Source: DAHUYF01 sp035945115 (GTDB lineage Bacteria; Pseudomonadota; Alphaproteobacteria; ATCC43930; CGMCC-115725). From it: 64,000 nucleotides of DNA. The DNA lies in assembly GCA_035945115.1 (NCBI GenBank), contig DASZAN010000094.1:1-64000 (forward strand), written 5' to 3'. The notes under the pieces are model-generated. The model did not search any database. It was not told the DNA's origin and saw only the letters and a program-made list of their open reading frames with translations. A program made the position numbers and the translations under genes. Positions 40,661 to 50,295 of this stretch are shown piece by piece. Within the stretch, counting starts at the first letter, position 1; each line of letters opens with the position of its first letter.

Positions 40661-42157
40661 GTGAGCGGCATGGGTCGGGTCCTCGGTTTGACGTTCATCG
40701 CCCAGGTGATCATTCAGCTCCAGGGCTTGATCGTCATGCCCATCATCCTGCGATGGGCGGGGCCGGCAACCTACGGCGCTTATACGATGTTGTTCGTCAC
40801 GACCGTCTTCTTCTTCGAGCAAGCCACATCGGCAATTTATTATCCCTATATTCGCCGTCTCGTCTCCGCCGCGACACCCGCAGAACGGCGACAACTCTTT
40901 GAACCTCAGATTACCTTTTGCCTGGCTATTCTCGGCGTTGCCTCCGCCGCCTTGCTGCTCGCCCGCCCCACGACGATGGATATAGGTACGGGCACCTCGA
41001 TATCGACCCTTTTGCTCGTGGGTGTTCTCGCCGCGAATTTGGCACAGCGGACAGGACTCGACTACTTTCGTTACACTCTCAGATTCGTTCCTTACAGTGT
41101 CATCCTCGGCGGACCGCCGCTGGTGTTTATGCTTCTGCTCACCGCTACCGTCGCACTCCGGAAGATCCCGTCGCTCGATATCCTCTTGATACTGCAATGC
41201 GCCGCTGGCATTGGCATTAGTGTACCTTTTGTACTTACGATGATTCGTGAAATCGGAATTCCTCGCTTACGCCTGCCGCTTGGAATGTTGATGCGGGATG
41301 CTCGCGTGGGTCTTCCCCTCACGCTCGACGGACTTGTGAATTTCTCGCTCGGATTCAGCGATCGCTACCTGATTTCGTTGTTCTTATCCGTCGCTGCCGT
41401 TGGCTACTATCAACCGTCCTATCAAGCCGCTGCTATTCTGTTCTTCGTTGCCCGGTTGATATCCGACGTATTGTCTCCGATCGTGTCGCGGATGGTTGAC
41501 CTCGAGCGGCGCACGGATGCGGAAGCCCTCGTCCTCGATTTCTTCCGCCTCTTTCTTATGATCGCCGTGCCGTTCATGGTTGGGATGTCGATGGTTGGCC
41601 CATCATTTTTGGGGCTCCTGACGACTGTCGATATCGCTGAACCTGGTCGCTGGGTCATGCCCACCGTGGCTGCAGCGGTAACGGTCAATGGATTCGTCTC
41701 ATTCATGCGCATCGTCGCCGTCGCGCTAGATCGCGTCCCTGCCATCCTCTTGGCGCGTTCGACGGGCGCATTGTCAAATGTTGCCCTCAATCTCCTATTG
41801 CTGCCAATCTTCGCCAACATTGCGACAGCCGCGCTCAGCACACTTGTTGGCTATTCGGTAACTTGCCTCTATCTGGTATTCAAGTTTCGATCGAGCTGGC
41901 GCTTGCCGTTCGATGCCCGTGCGATGCTACGGTTCTGCACTGCCGCTACTATCATGGGCGCTGCTTTATGGATGATCGGCTATCGCCCCGCGACCGTCGT
42001 GGTCTCTGAAACTATTTTTCACCTGAGCGTGACAATCGCTCTCTCAGTTGCTGTTTATTTCATTGCGTTAAGCGTCGTCGGTGGCTTCGGTCGCCGCGAG
42101 CTGAGACAGATAGCCACCGTCTTCCAGTACAAAGCGCCGGGCGTTGGTGCCTCGTGA
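40661..42157 (+). CDS. Polysaccharide flippase (Wzx/RfbX-type membrane protein)
   Basis: A 498-residue protein with about 12-14 hydrophobic segments typical of MOP-superfamily lipid-linked oligosaccharide flippases. It begins VLGLTFIAQVIIQLQGLIVM, followed by WAGPATYGAYTMLFVTTVFF. GYYQPSYQAAAILFF and NGFVSFMRIVAVALDR mark the middle and second half. The GTG start has GGGAG upstream. Codons are visibly richer in A/T than in the hopanoid genes, hinting at horizontal origin. It should move undecaprenyl-linked repeat units to the periplasm for the Wzy-like polymerases. Confidence 0.85.
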   Translation: MSGMGRVLGLTFIAQVIIQLQGLIVMPIILRWAGPATYGAYTMLFVTTVFFFEQATSAIYYPYIRRLVSAATPAERRQLFEPQITFCLAILGVASAALLLARPTTMDIGTGTSISTLLLVGVLAANLAQRTGLDYFRYTLRFVPYSVILGGPPLVFMLLLTATVALRKIPSLDILLILQCAAGIGISVPFVLTMIREIGIPRLRLPLGMLMRDARVGLPLTLDGLVNFSLGFSDRYLISLFLSVAAVGYYQPSYQAAAILFFVARLISDVLSPIVSRMVDLERRTDAEALVLDFFRLFLMIAVPFMVGMSMVGPSFLGLLTTVDIAEPGRWVMPTVAAAVTVNGFVSFMRIVAVALDRVPAILLARSTGALSNVALNLLLLPIFANIATAALSTLVGYSVTCLYLVFKFRSSWRLPFDARAMLRFCTAATIMGAALWMIGYRPATVVVSETIFHLSVTIALSVAVYFIALSVVGGFGRRELRQIATVFQYKAPGVGAS

Positions 42158-42189
42158 TCTCCCTCCCATGACAATCGTCGAGTAGCGCC

Positions 42190-43071
42190 ATGCGGACGGG
42201 CCGGCGGTCAGGTGGTGCCGCCACATCAATTGCTTCCATGCTGAAGCTGTTCGCGAAGAATTGGATCCCGCCAGCGCTATGGCACCAACTGCGCTATCTG
42301 AGATACGGCGACGAGGCGCTCTACAAATATATCGGTCCCCACTGGCCCAAAGATACCGGATTGGAGACCGGATGGGACGACGCGATTGCCGTCGAGACGA
42401 TGCGCGAGCACTGGGACGACTACCGCAGAATGGCTGAGGGCACCGCGCCTTGGGATCGGCGTCCGTGGGTCACCAACCTCTCTGATCAGTTCGCGTTCAA
42501 TGATCAATCGGCATTCGCCTTGGCCGCCGCCCTTGCCGCGGGTGGCCGTGCGCACATTTCTGTACTTGATTGGGGCGGTGCTTTTGGCCACTACGCTCTC
42601 ATCGCTAAAACAGTTCTCCCATCCACGCAAATTGACTATACGGTCAAGGAACGTCGCTCTATTTGCATTGTCGGCGCTGAACTTAATCCGTCCGTATCGT
42701 TCACATCCGATGACGCTGTGGCGTTTTCTCGACAGTACGACTTGGTGGTCGCCGCAGGCTCGCTGCAGTACTCGCGAGACTGGCGGGAAACATCGGATCA
42801 ACTCGCTGCATCAGCGAAAGAATGGCTCCTCGTCGCGCAACTGCCCATAACCGATCCCGCGCATCCAAGCTTTGTCGTGAAGCAACGTCTGCAACGCATC
42901 GGCATCGCTGCGGATAGCATCTGTTGGATAATTGACCTGCGCGAATTTCTCGATCGCCTGTATAAATGTGGGTTCGTGTTGGTTCGCGAGTTTTTGAGCG
43001 CCCCGGCGCGCCGAGTAATTGGTGGTGGCGCGAATTCGACATCCACCACGTTGCTGTTACGGCGGCGCTAG
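42190..43071 (+). CDS. Putative methyltransferase, TIGR04325-like
   Basis: A 293-residue protein (277 if ATG 42238 is used). The SAM-binding fold is suggested by HISVLDWGGAFGHYALIAKT, IDYTVKERRSICIVGAELN and YDLVVAAGSLQYSRDWRETS. This DWGGAxG...AGSLQY pattern fits the TIGR04325 methyltransferases found in surface-polysaccharide clusters. It probably methylates a sugar or glycerol substituent. Its stop shares a CTAG palindrome with the convergent next gene, so the two overlap by 4 nt. Confidence 0.7.
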   Translation: MRTGRRSGGAATSIASMLKLFAKNWIPPALWHQLRYLRYGDEALYKYIGPHWPKDTGLETGWDDAIAVETMREHWDDYRRMAEGTAPWDRRPWVTNLSDQFAFNDQSAFALAAALAAGGRAHISVLDWGGAFGHYALIAKTVLPSTQIDYTVKERRSICIVGAELNPSVSFTSDDAVAFSRQYDLVVAAGSLQYSRDWRETSDQLAASAKEWLLVAQLPITDPAHPSFVVKQRLQRIGIAADSICWIIDLREFLDRLYKCGFVLVREFLSAPARRVIGGGANSTSTTLLLRRR

Positions 43072-44240
43072 TATGTGGTCACGAAGGTTGGCGGCGGCCG
43101 GCTCGCCAGCCGACGCAGCAGTGTCGATAAAATCGGCCCGTCGATCGGCCCGAAAAGCGGTCCGTTGTTGAGCTGATGAAAGTCTAGCTCTTGATCGGAC
43201 ACATTGAATTCGATGATTTTCGGTCGATAGCGCTCGTCAATCGCGACGTCCCACGAGACTAGATCGAACCACGGTGTGGTTTGATGGAGATTTCTGCAAA
43301 GAGCGAGTGCTTCGCCATAAGCGGGAAGGTCACCCGTGAACGAGACACCGCTGTCGGGATGCTTTTCATGGAAGTAGAAATCGCGAGCCATGGCGCGCCC
43401 GCGCAGCCGATTGGCGGCAATGCCCGCAGCCAGTCCCCCAGCCATTTGGTTATCGACGAGCATGCCCGCTCGACCGACGCGCAGGACGCTCGACAGGCAC
43501 ACCACTTCCTGCCCGAGCCGCATGGTCATGATGCGAAATGTGTTTACCGATGATGCGTTGAAGCGCGCCAACTCGTCGCATTGGCGAAGCTGCCGCTGTA
43601 CGACCCAATTCGCATGGGTCCGAGGCTGGCTGCGAGCCACGCGGTCGCGCAGAAATGCGATTGCCGCTTCGCCATTCATGATTTGGAGATTGAGGCCGCC
43701 ACCGTGCTCGATGGCTGGCTTGACGACAAACTGCTCGCTCGTTCTTTCGAGAATGCCTTTGAGGTCCTCATGGTCGACGCGCACGAAACTCGGAAGATAG
43801 AAATCACCCGCAACGAGGTGCAGTACCGGTTCCGGCAAGTGCGGTGAAAGCATCGAATTGAGATACTGGGCGTTCTTGTCAGTGAGTACGAGCTGGTAGT
43901 CCTTCAAATTCAGCCTGGGCTCGATCTTCAGGTAGAACACATCGTAGGGAATGAAGGCTGGGTCGACCCGGCCAGTGATCCGCCAACAGACCTCGTGCCA
44001 TCGTGTGTCAGAATACCCATCAAAGTTTGCTGTAAGAAAACGCCGCGCCTGCTCCAGATCAATGGCGGGTACCGTAAAATCGGAGCACCAGTATCGGTGC
44101 TTCTCCGAGATTCTCCTTCGACACTCATTCGCCCACAGCCGGCGCCGCCACTCGTTTCGCGCCGTGAACAATGCTCTGCCTGCCGCCCGTCCGGCACGGC
44201 GCGCAGGTGTCCATAGCGGACCAATTTTTTGAATCACCAC
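43068..44240 (-). CDS. Sugar-transfer-associated ATP-grasp protein
   Basis: A 390-residue protein of the ATPgrasp_ST type found in glycan gene clusters. Core marks are LVLTDKNAQYLNSMLSPHLP, FVVKPAIEHGGGLNLQIMNG (nucleotide-binding strand with Lys), VQRQLRQCDELARFNASSVN, NTFRIMTMRLG, DNQMAGGLAAGI and the metal-site end VSWDVAIDERYRPKIIEFNV. It probably ligates a carboxylate group (lactate, succinate or amino acid) to the polysaccharide. It runs opposite to the preceding methyltransferase and in the same direction as two GT4 genes. Confidence 0.8.
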   Translation of the reverse strand: MVIQKIGPLWTPARRAGRAAGRALFTARNEWRRRLWANECRRRISEKHRYWCSDFTVPAIDLEQARRFLTANFDGYSDTRWHEVCWRITGRVDPAFIPYDVFYLKIEPRLNLKDYQLVLTDKNAQYLNSMLSPHLPEPVLHLVAGDFYLPSFVRVDHEDLKGILERTSEQFVVKPAIEHGGGLNLQIMNGEAAIAFLRDRVARSQPRTHANWVVQRQLRQCDELARFNASSVNTFRIMTMRLGQEVVCLSSVLRVGRAGMLVDNQMAGGLAAGIAANRLRGRAMARDFYFHEKHPDSGVSFTGDLPAYGEALALCRNLHQTTPWFDLVSWDVAIDERYRPKIIEFNVSDQELDFHQLNNGPLFGPIDGPILSTLLRRLASRPPPTFVTTY

Positions 44241-44270
44241 GGTCCTCCGCTCATGGACTTCTTCCCTCGG

Positions 44271-45392
44271 CTAGCTAGGGCGAGCGCCTGATGCATCGGG
44301 CGATGTCTCGGCGATTGCCGAGATTACTCGGTCCAGCTCGCTTGCTGATGCGTTGTGTTGGTCGGCTGCTCGGCCTCGCGAGGCCGCTACTAGGAAAGCG
44401 AGCTGTGACGGATCGGCGAGCCAGTTGGAAATTGCGTCCACGGAAATCTCGACAAAGTTGCCGGCGGACGGTACGGCGAGACCCGCGCGGCCAATATCCC
44501 CCTCGATGCATCCGCGCGCTGCGGCAACCACCGGCACGCCATGCGCCATCGCTTCGAGGACGACGAGCGGCTGCGCCTCGTTGGCGTAGCGCGAGGGGAA
44601 GAGCAAGACGTCGACGTCAGCGAAAAACGCCATCTTGGCCGGCCCGTGGACCGCGCCGCGGTAGTCGAGTGCGTCGCCCAGTCGCATTTTGGCATCCTCA
44701 AGCAGCCGCTCGCCCGAGCGATCGACGGTCGGTCCTGCCACGACCAGGCTCACGGCTGCGCCCCGCTCGCGGAGCGTGGCCGTCACAGTGATCGCCGTAT
44801 CGAGTCCCTTCTCCGGCATGAGATTGCTGAGAAAACCAAGACGGATGCCGCTCCGGGCGGGCCGCGATGGCGGCGCCGGCAGGGGCGGCACGAGTGCGGC
44901 GTTAGACAGCACGAGGCGCTTCACCGCGGTCGGATATTGCTCAGCGAGCCGTCGCGCCATCATTGGACAGAGACAAATGTGAAGCGTTTCACCGCCAGCC
45001 AGCGCGATAAGCGCCGCAGTCCCGGCGCTCCGACGATTGAGGTAGCTGAAGGCGTTGTGGTGGATGACGATTCGATATCGCCGCCACCGCGCCGCTAGGA
45101 CGAAAGCAAGGTCGTAAAAAACACCCGTGCCGCCGGCGATCGCCAGGTAGAGGGTGCGGCCATGCGCCTGCCGACGGGCGAGCCGCCATAGCGCGCGCGC
45201 AACGCGCCCGGCGCGGGTCGCATGATAGCGCCAGCCGCGCACCATGGTCCCTGGCGACAGATCAAGGACCTCGACGGTAGTGATGCGCTGCAAGCGCTCG
45301 ACGACGCGCGCCGTGATCAGCGAATATCCGTGGACCGGCGGTGGCAGCGGGCCGATGGCGAGAACGCCCCCTCCTCCCTCGCGAGTGGTCAT
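44271..45392 (-). CDS. Glycosyltransferase, GT4 family
   Basis: A 373-residue GT-B enzyme. The N-terminal acceptor half starts VLAIGPLPPPVHGYSLITAR; the C-terminal donor half has IRLGFLSNLMPEKGLDTAI, VDVLLFPSRYANEAQPLVVL with the E-x7-E-like EAQPLVVLEAMAHGVPVV, and GCIEGDIGRAG. It should add a sugar to the growing lipid-linked repeat. Its ATG overlaps the stop of the next GT gene by 4 nt, so both are co-translated. Confidence 0.88.
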   Translation of the reverse strand: MTTREGGGGVLAIGPLPPPVHGYSLITARVVERLQRITTVEVLDLSPGTMVRGWRYHATRAGRVARALWRLARRQAHGRTLYLAIAGGTGVFYDLAFVLAARWRRYRIVIHHNAFSYLNRRSAGTAALIALAGGETLHICLCPMMARRLAEQYPTAVKRLVLSNAALVPPLPAPPSRPARSGIRLGFLSNLMPEKGLDTAITVTATLRERGAAVSLVVAGPTVDRSGERLLEDAKMRLGDALDYRGAVHGPAKMAFFADVDVLLFPSRYANEAQPLVVLEAMAHGVPVVAAARGCIEGDIGRAGLAVPSAGNFVEISVDAISNWLADPSQLAFLVAASRGRAADQHNASASELDRVISAIAETSPDASGARPS

Positions 45393-46558
45393 GGGGCGAT
45401 TTCAGTTGGGGCGCGAATGGCGGAAGTATCCGCCGCATCGAGTCCCATGAGGTGCCGAACGCCAATGCCGAATTGCCGCGTGTCCGCGAGCGGCGCCAGC
45501 TTCTGCGAGCCCTCGGCAAGGCGGCGCCACTCCACTTCGTCTTCGGCCAGCAATTGCATGAAGCGCGCAAGGCCGTCGGGATTGTCGGATTCGACGACAT
45601 AGCCGTTCATCGCGGTGCGCACGAGAAGATCACGCGCGCCGACATTCTCCGAGCAAAGAATCGGCACGCCCATGGCCAATGCCTCGTTGACCACCAGGCC
45701 CCATTGCTCCTCCGTGCTAGGAAGGATCAAGGCTAGGCTCGAGGCAAGAAGGCGCGCGATCTCCGGTGCCTGGACGAAGCCGTGAAAGACGACGCCCGTG
45801 ATGCCAAGAGCTCGCGCGTTCTCGCGCAACGATGGTTCCAGTTCGCCCGCGCCGCAGATATGGAGCGCGCGCGCGGCCGCGCCGGCGGAAGCGCAGTAGC
45901 GCGCATAGGCGCGAAGCGCCATGGCGATGTTCTTCTTCGCGACAAGCCGCGCGATGATGGTGAAGTGCCGCTCGGCATGGCCGCGGCCCTCGGGCGCGGG
46001 TGGCGCTTCGGCGAGATGGCGAACCCGAGCCATTGAAACGGTGTCGTAGCCGAAGGCGATACGGTCGGCACTGAAACCGAGGAAACGCAGGTAGTCGCTG
46101 CCGCGTCGGCCACCGACGAGGGCGCCGCAATAGGGGAGACAGAAGAGCGTCTTGCCAATCTCACGCCAGATCCGGCGAGGCTTGTCGTCGAATTTCGACT
46201 CGACCGTGCAATAAGGCCGCGCGCCCAGGAGGCGGAGCAACAGCGCGATGAGAAAGATCTCCGCCCGCTCGTAGTGGCAGAGGAAAACATGCGCCGGTCG
46301 CAACCGCCAGCAGAGGCGGAGCAAGGCGCGGAAACAGCGCCAGGCCGGAACCCGTTCTTCCGCCAGCGCAGGAAACAAGGTGATGCGCTCGAGGGTCGGA
46401 GAGTCGCCCGGAGCGGCCCAGGCATAGGTGTCGCTGGAACCGCCGATCTCGACGCCCACGACCCGGAATTCCGCTGAAAGCGCCCGTGTCGCCGCCTCCA
46501 GCCGATCGATATGGTATGGACCGAAATTGGCCCAGAGAAGGATCACCACCGGCTTCAT
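45389..46558 (-). CDS. Glycosyltransferase, GT4 family
   Basis: A 389-residue GT-B enzyme. It starts VVILLWANFGPYHIDRLEAA. The donor half shows ITIIARLVAKKNIAMALRAY-like sequence and the nucleotide-sugar motif LPSTEEQWGLVVNEALAMGV. A hydrophobic IFLIALLLRLLGARPY segment suggests membrane association. A GTTAACC-containing spacer of 57 nt lies between it and the polymerase-like gene upstream. The sugar specificity is not determinable. Confidence 0.87.
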   Translation of the reverse strand: MKPVVILLWANFGPYHIDRLEAATRALSAEFRVVGVEIGGSSDTYAWAAPGDSPTLERITLFPALAEERVPAWRCFRALLRLCWRLRPAHVFLCHYERAEIFLIALLLRLLGARPYCTVESKFDDKPRRIWREIGKTLFCLPYCGALVGGRRGSDYLRFLGFSADRIAFGYDTVSMARVRHLAEAPPAPEGRGHAERHFTIIARLVAKKNIAMALRAYARYCASAGAAARALHICGAGELEPSLRENARALGITGVVFHGFVQAPEIARLLASSLALILPSTEEQWGLVVNEALAMGVPILCSENVGARDLLVRTAMNGYVVESDNPDGLARFMQLLAEDEVEWRRLAEGSQKLAPLADTRQFGIGVRHLMGLDAADTSAIRAPTEIAP

Positions 46559-46615
46559 CGTCCCTCAGCGAGCATGGCATTTCGACCGATTGTCGACCCA
46601 AAGTCTTACAATCGG

Positions 46616-47854
46616 TTAACTGTGGGTCCAGCCATTCGGACTTGCTCGCTGCATGTAGCTCAAGGCAATGCCGCGCATGAGCACAAACATGAACAACAAT
46701 GCGGTCATATTTATGTTGAGCGTGCGCGGGTAGGTCGCCAGCGTAAGCATGTAGCTGAGAATGAAGCCGATCCCGACCCAATGGCCTGCCTTCCCGTATC
46801 CCCGCAGTCCCCGCCAAAACAAGTAAAGCAAACCGAACAAAGCAAAGGCGCCGCTTTCCGCAGCTGTTATGAGGTAACCGTTGTGAACAAAGCCGAACTC
46901 GGAATAACCGTTGCCAATGAGTGGCGATGCTCGAAACGCGTCCCATGCCTCCTGGAACGCTTCGGTTCGTCCGGTAAGCCCTGTACCCCACCCCCGGTTC
47001 GGGTCTTCCAGTTTCAACAGGTCGTTCGCAACGAAATCGGCGAACCCTCCGGTTACGTCGCCGGGACCCAGGAGCGCGTCAACACCGAGGGCCAGCGCGG
47101 CAACGATGCCGGCGACCACCCAAGCGAGAAGCTTTCTGCGCGTTAGCGGGATGAGGTAACCGCTGCACAGAATAAAAGCCGGGACAAGGCCCAAGAGCGA
47201 CCCGCGCGACTGCGTGCGGTACAAGTAGTAGATCGCCATTGCCAGCCCGATACTGCGAACGAATTGATTTTTCCACGCGAGCGAAGACCAGGCTAATCCC
47301 AGGGCCATCATCCCCCACCAGTTGGGCTGAAGGTCGTAAGGCATCCATCTGCCCCACGATTCGTCGCTCCGGTGCGCGATGGCGACATAGAGGAAGGCCG
47401 GAAGAGCGATGATCGCCGTGCAGCGCATTATGTCGGCCCACAATTCGCCGTCCCGCCAACTTGCCAATATTGACGCGAGAAACAGGCCGTATGCCGTATT
47501 GAGCAGAATGACCGTATCTCTCACCGGGTCGCTGCTGGCATCCCCGACATTGCCAACAAACGATACGCTGAGAGCGATGAGATAGGGCAGCGCGGTCCGA
47601 AATGTCCTTGCGGCGATCGACGGGCTTACCAGGCGAAACATCACCTGCAGCAGCACCGGCACGGAAAGCCCGAGAAAGCAGAGTTCCTGGCCGACTTCGT
47701 AATCGGCCATGAAGAACATGATGAGACCCGCCGTAATAAAGGAGGCGGCTGACAATCCGATATAAGCGCGGCGCCGCGTCTGACGCGTGCCCGCGACGAA
47801 TGAGAGGGCGGAGCCAACCTCCCCTGTTACGTGAGCCTCAGAGTCGACGAGCAA
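46616..47854 (-). CDS. O-antigen polymerase/ligase-like membrane protein (Wzy-type)
   Basis: A 412-residue inner-membrane protein with about 10-11 hydrophobic segments. The large periplasmic loop holds GWGTGLTGRTEAFQEAWDAF and PLIGNGYSEFGFVHNGYL, the Wzy_C/O-antigen-ligase pattern, with the His-Asn before the last helices. YLYRTQSRGSLLGL is the usual SRG loop. The start is TTG 47854, the only candidate giving the first helix. It may polymerise the repeat unit; a second such protein is encoded at 50296, so one could be a ligase. Confidence 0.82.
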   Translation of the reverse strand: MLVDSEAHVTGEVGSALSFVAGTRQTRRRAYIGLSAASFITAGLIMFFMADYEVGQELCFLGLSVPVLLQVMFRLVSPSIAARTFRTALPYLIALSVSFVGNVGDASSDPVRDTVILLNTAYGLFLASILASWRDGELWADIMRCTAIIALPAFLYVAIAHRSDESWGRWMPYDLQPNWWGMMALGLAWSSLAWKNQFVRSIGLAMAIYYLYRTQSRGSLLGLVPAFILCSGYLIPLTRRKLLAWVVAGIVAALALGVDALLGPGDVTGGFADFVANDLLKLEDPNRGWGTGLTGRTEAFQEAWDAFRASPLIGNGYSEFGFVHNGYLITAAESGAFALFGLLYLFWRGLRGYGKAGHWVGIGFILSYMLTLATYPRTLNINMTALLFMFVLMRGIALSYMQRASPNGWTHS

Positions 47855-47880
47855 CTTTGACCTGCCCCGCTGTGCGTTGT

Positions 47881-48843
47881 ATGAAGTTTCCCATGAGAGA
47901 CATCAGGCTGCGTTTGGCGGTCAAGGTGTTGGCGGTCGGTTTCTGTTGGTCGAACTGCGCCGCTGCCCTCGATCCGCCGCCCGCTGCACTCGCCGCAGGT
48001 TACGCGATCAACAGCTTTTCGGTCAGTTTTGATCAGTCATCCGTGGATACCACGGCGAGCGGTAAAAAAGGGTTTAAGTGGTATCACTTCAACTTCTTCG
48101 GCTCTGGCTCGAATCCCGCGGCGGTCGTTCTCAACGGCGACGGATCGGTGACCCTGAACGGCGATCGAAGCGGGATCAACGCTGAATTGGCAACCGCAAC
48201 CTGGGCAGAGAACGCCGCCGGATTTGTCGGCACCGCATTTGGCGGCGGCGCTTATATCGAAGCAGAGATCAAGTTTAACCCCGACGACGTTGCCAAGGAT
48301 GGTTCAGCGGGATGGCCCGCCTGGTGGTCTTTGGCTGCCGAACACCTGACCAACCGCGAGCAATGGGCCGGAATGACGAAGGGCTATGGCCATTTCATTG
48401 AAGTGGACTTTATGGAGTACGACGTATTTTCGGCCGGCAGAAACTACTACGGCGCCAACCTCCATGATTGGTTCGGTATTTGGAAGGTGACTTGCCCTCC
48501 GAATTATTGCGATGCCGGATTGCGCTTCTCAAAGGTGAAGATTCGCATCCCCGAGAACGCGAACTTTTTAGACTATCACCGTTACGGATTTCTATGGGTG
48601 CCCGCGACCGAGACCACGGATGGCCAGGCGCGGTTTTATTTTGACGGAGAGCCCGTCGGCGTGGAAACCCGGTGGACAAAGTTCCGCGACCAGACCGGCG
48701 TGCCGAGGGGCAAACCCTGGAAATTCGGCGTGCTCGATCGACAGCATCTCGTTTTGATTCTCGGCACCGGTCCTGACGCGCCGATGACGGTGCAATCTGT
48801 GAAGGTGTGGCAATCGTCTACCAGCGAAAACTGGCAGTATTGA
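47881..48843 (+). CDS. Exported GH16-like glycoside hydrolase
   Basis: A 320-residue secreted protein with signal MRDIRLRLAVKVLAVGFCWS (NCAAA cleavage) after an optional MKFP. The jelly-roll domain carries the GH16 catalytic motif E174-x-D176-x-x-E179 (HFIEVDFMEYD), with GSAGWPAWWSLAAEH before it and HRYGFLWVPAT after it, as in beta-glucanases. It probably trims or releases the polysaccharide in the periplasm or outside the cell, limiting chain length. Only 26 nt separate this start from the divergent polymerase start, so one start may be misplaced; ATG 47893 is the alternative. Confidence 0.8.
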   Translation: MKFPMRDIRLRLAVKVLAVGFCWSNCAAALDPPPAALAAGYAINSFSVSFDQSSVDTTASGKKGFKWYHFNFFGSGSNPAAVVLNGDGSVTLNGDRSGINAELATATWAENAAGFVGTAFGGGAYIEAEIKFNPDDVAKDGSAGWPAWWSLAAEHLTNREQWAGMTKGYGHFIEVDFMEYDVFSAGRNYYGANLHDWFGIWKVTCPPNYCDAGLRFSKVKIRIPENANFLDYHRYGFLWVPATETTDGQARFYFDGEPVGVETRWTKFRDQTGVPRGKPWKFGVLDRQHLVLILGTGPDAPMTVQSVKVWQSSTSENWQY

Positions 48844-48877
48844 TATTCTTGATTGGCGATGTCGGCGGAGCACTTCG

Positions 48878-50113
48878 TTGAGCAAGCTTCGGGTTGGCGT
48901 CTTTCATCCCGGCACCCAACATTCCTGGCAAACAGCGCTCGCCTTCCAGGAAAGCGACCAGCTTGTCTGGTACGCAACCTCGATATTTTATGATCCGGCG
49001 ATCTGGCCTTACAGGCTTGAGCGAATGGTGCCGCCGGGCCTCGGCAAGCGTCTTCATCGCGATTTCCAGCGCCGCTATTTGCCCGCGCTTTCGCCGACCC
49101 TCGTCAGGCAATTCGGATATTGGGAGTGGGCGGAGACAATCGCCCGCCGCCTCGGCGCCCATCAGCTTGCCGACTCGGCCAACGAGCGGGGAAACATCGC
49201 TTTCGGGAAGAGAGTGATTCGCCTCATTGAGCGGGAACCGGTCGATGTGGTGTGGGGATATAACACCTCCGCACTCGAAGTGTTTCGCTGGGCGAAGCCA
49301 CGTGGCATTCGTTGCGTGCTTGATCAAACCATCGGTCATTGCGCATCGTTCGATCGCGTGATGGCGCGTGAATATGCCTGCCATCCGCAGTTCTTTCTGC
49401 GGCCACACGCCGCTCTGCCGCCGAGTGCCGTCGAGCGGCAGAATGAGGAACTCGCGCTTGCCGACGTTGTCGTCGTGGGGTCCGACTCGTGCGCCGGTAC
49501 GCTGATCGAGAACGGATGCGCGCCGGAAAAGATTCGAATCGTTCCCTACGGATACGACGAGTCGGTGTTCCCAGCGCTCATGCCGGAGCGCCGGCCCATG
49601 CCCGACCGACCCGTCGAGTTCCTATTCGTCGGACAAATTCATCCGAGAAAAGGCATCGCCCATCTGCTCCGCGCCTTCGATCAGATCCCGTCTTCCGCGG
49701 CGAAGCTGACGCTTGTTGGCGGTCTTGCCGTACCGACGACGGCGCTCGAGCCTTACCGACATCGTGTGCGCCACATCAATTCCTTGCCGCGAAGCGAGGT
49801 CGTGGCACACTTTCTCGCGGCAGATTGCTTCATATTCCCTAGCCTCTTCGAGGGAAGCGCGATCGTGCTCAACGAAGCGATCGGCGCGGGCCTCGGTATC
49901 ATTCAATCCCGGGCGGCAGGCGATGGTGTGCGCGATGGAGCCAATGGCGAGGTCATTGATGAGATCTCGGCCGATCACATCGTGCAAGCAGTGTCGCGCG
50001 CTCTCGACGCACGACAGCGCCTGTTGACCTGGCAAGAGGCTTCATGGGAACAGCGGATGAGCCGAACATGGGGCGGCTACCGCCGGCATATCGGCGAGCT
50101 GCCGATGCCATGA
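48878..50113 (+). CDS. Glycosyltransferase, GT4 family
   Basis: A 411-residue GT-B enzyme starting at TTG, with GGAG about 8 nt upstream. It begins SKLRVGVFHPGTQHSWQTAL. The donor half has VEFLFVGQIHPRKGIAHLLR, KLTLVGGLAVPTT and FIFPSLFEGSAIVLNEAIGA, a clear E-x7-E-like signature. It lies 34 nt after the GH16-like gene on the same strand and probably shares its transcript. The acceptor and donor are unknown. Confidence 0.87.
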   Translation: MSKLRVGVFHPGTQHSWQTALAFQESDQLVWYATSIFYDPAIWPYRLERMVPPGLGKRLHRDFQRRYLPALSPTLVRQFGYWEWAETIARRLGAHQLADSANERGNIAFGKRVIRLIEREPVDVVWGYNTSALEVFRWAKPRGIRCVLDQTIGHCASFDRVMAREYACHPQFFLRPHAALPPSAVERQNEELALADVVVVGSDSCAGTLIENGCAPEKIRIVPYGYDESVFPALMPERRPMPDRPVEFLFVGQIHPRKGIAHLLRAFDQIPSSAAKLTLVGGLAVPTTALEPYRHRVRHINSLPRSEVVAHFLAADCFIFPSLFEGSAIVLNEAIGAGLGIIQSRAAGDGVRDGANGEVIDEISADHIVQAVSRALDARQRLLTWQEASWEQRMSRTWGGYRRHIGELPMP

Positions 50114-50171
50114 TCGGGGCGGTTCTCCCGCCGAGGGAAGTGGGGCGTCCTGATCGCTCGCCCAAGCGCGC

Positions 50172-50186
50172 CGTCGATATTCGACG
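50172..50186. promoter_or_regulatory. Perfect palindrome with adjacent AT-rich motif upstream of the second polymerase
   Basis: CGTCGA-TAT-TCGACG is a perfect 6-bp inverted repeat. It is followed after 7 nt by TTAATTGTTAAGG (50194-50206), which resembles motifs near other polysaccharide genes here. It lies in the 182-nt spacer ahead of the polymerase at 50296. It could be an operator or part of a promoter. Confidence 0.35.
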
Positions 50187-50295
50187 GGCGAAATTAATTG
50201 TTAAGGACCGCCATGGCTAGACTGAGACAGCCGTTCCGCCTCGACGATGGCTGCTCGATGGATTGGCATCGACTCGTGGTTCTCTCCCGCACAGC

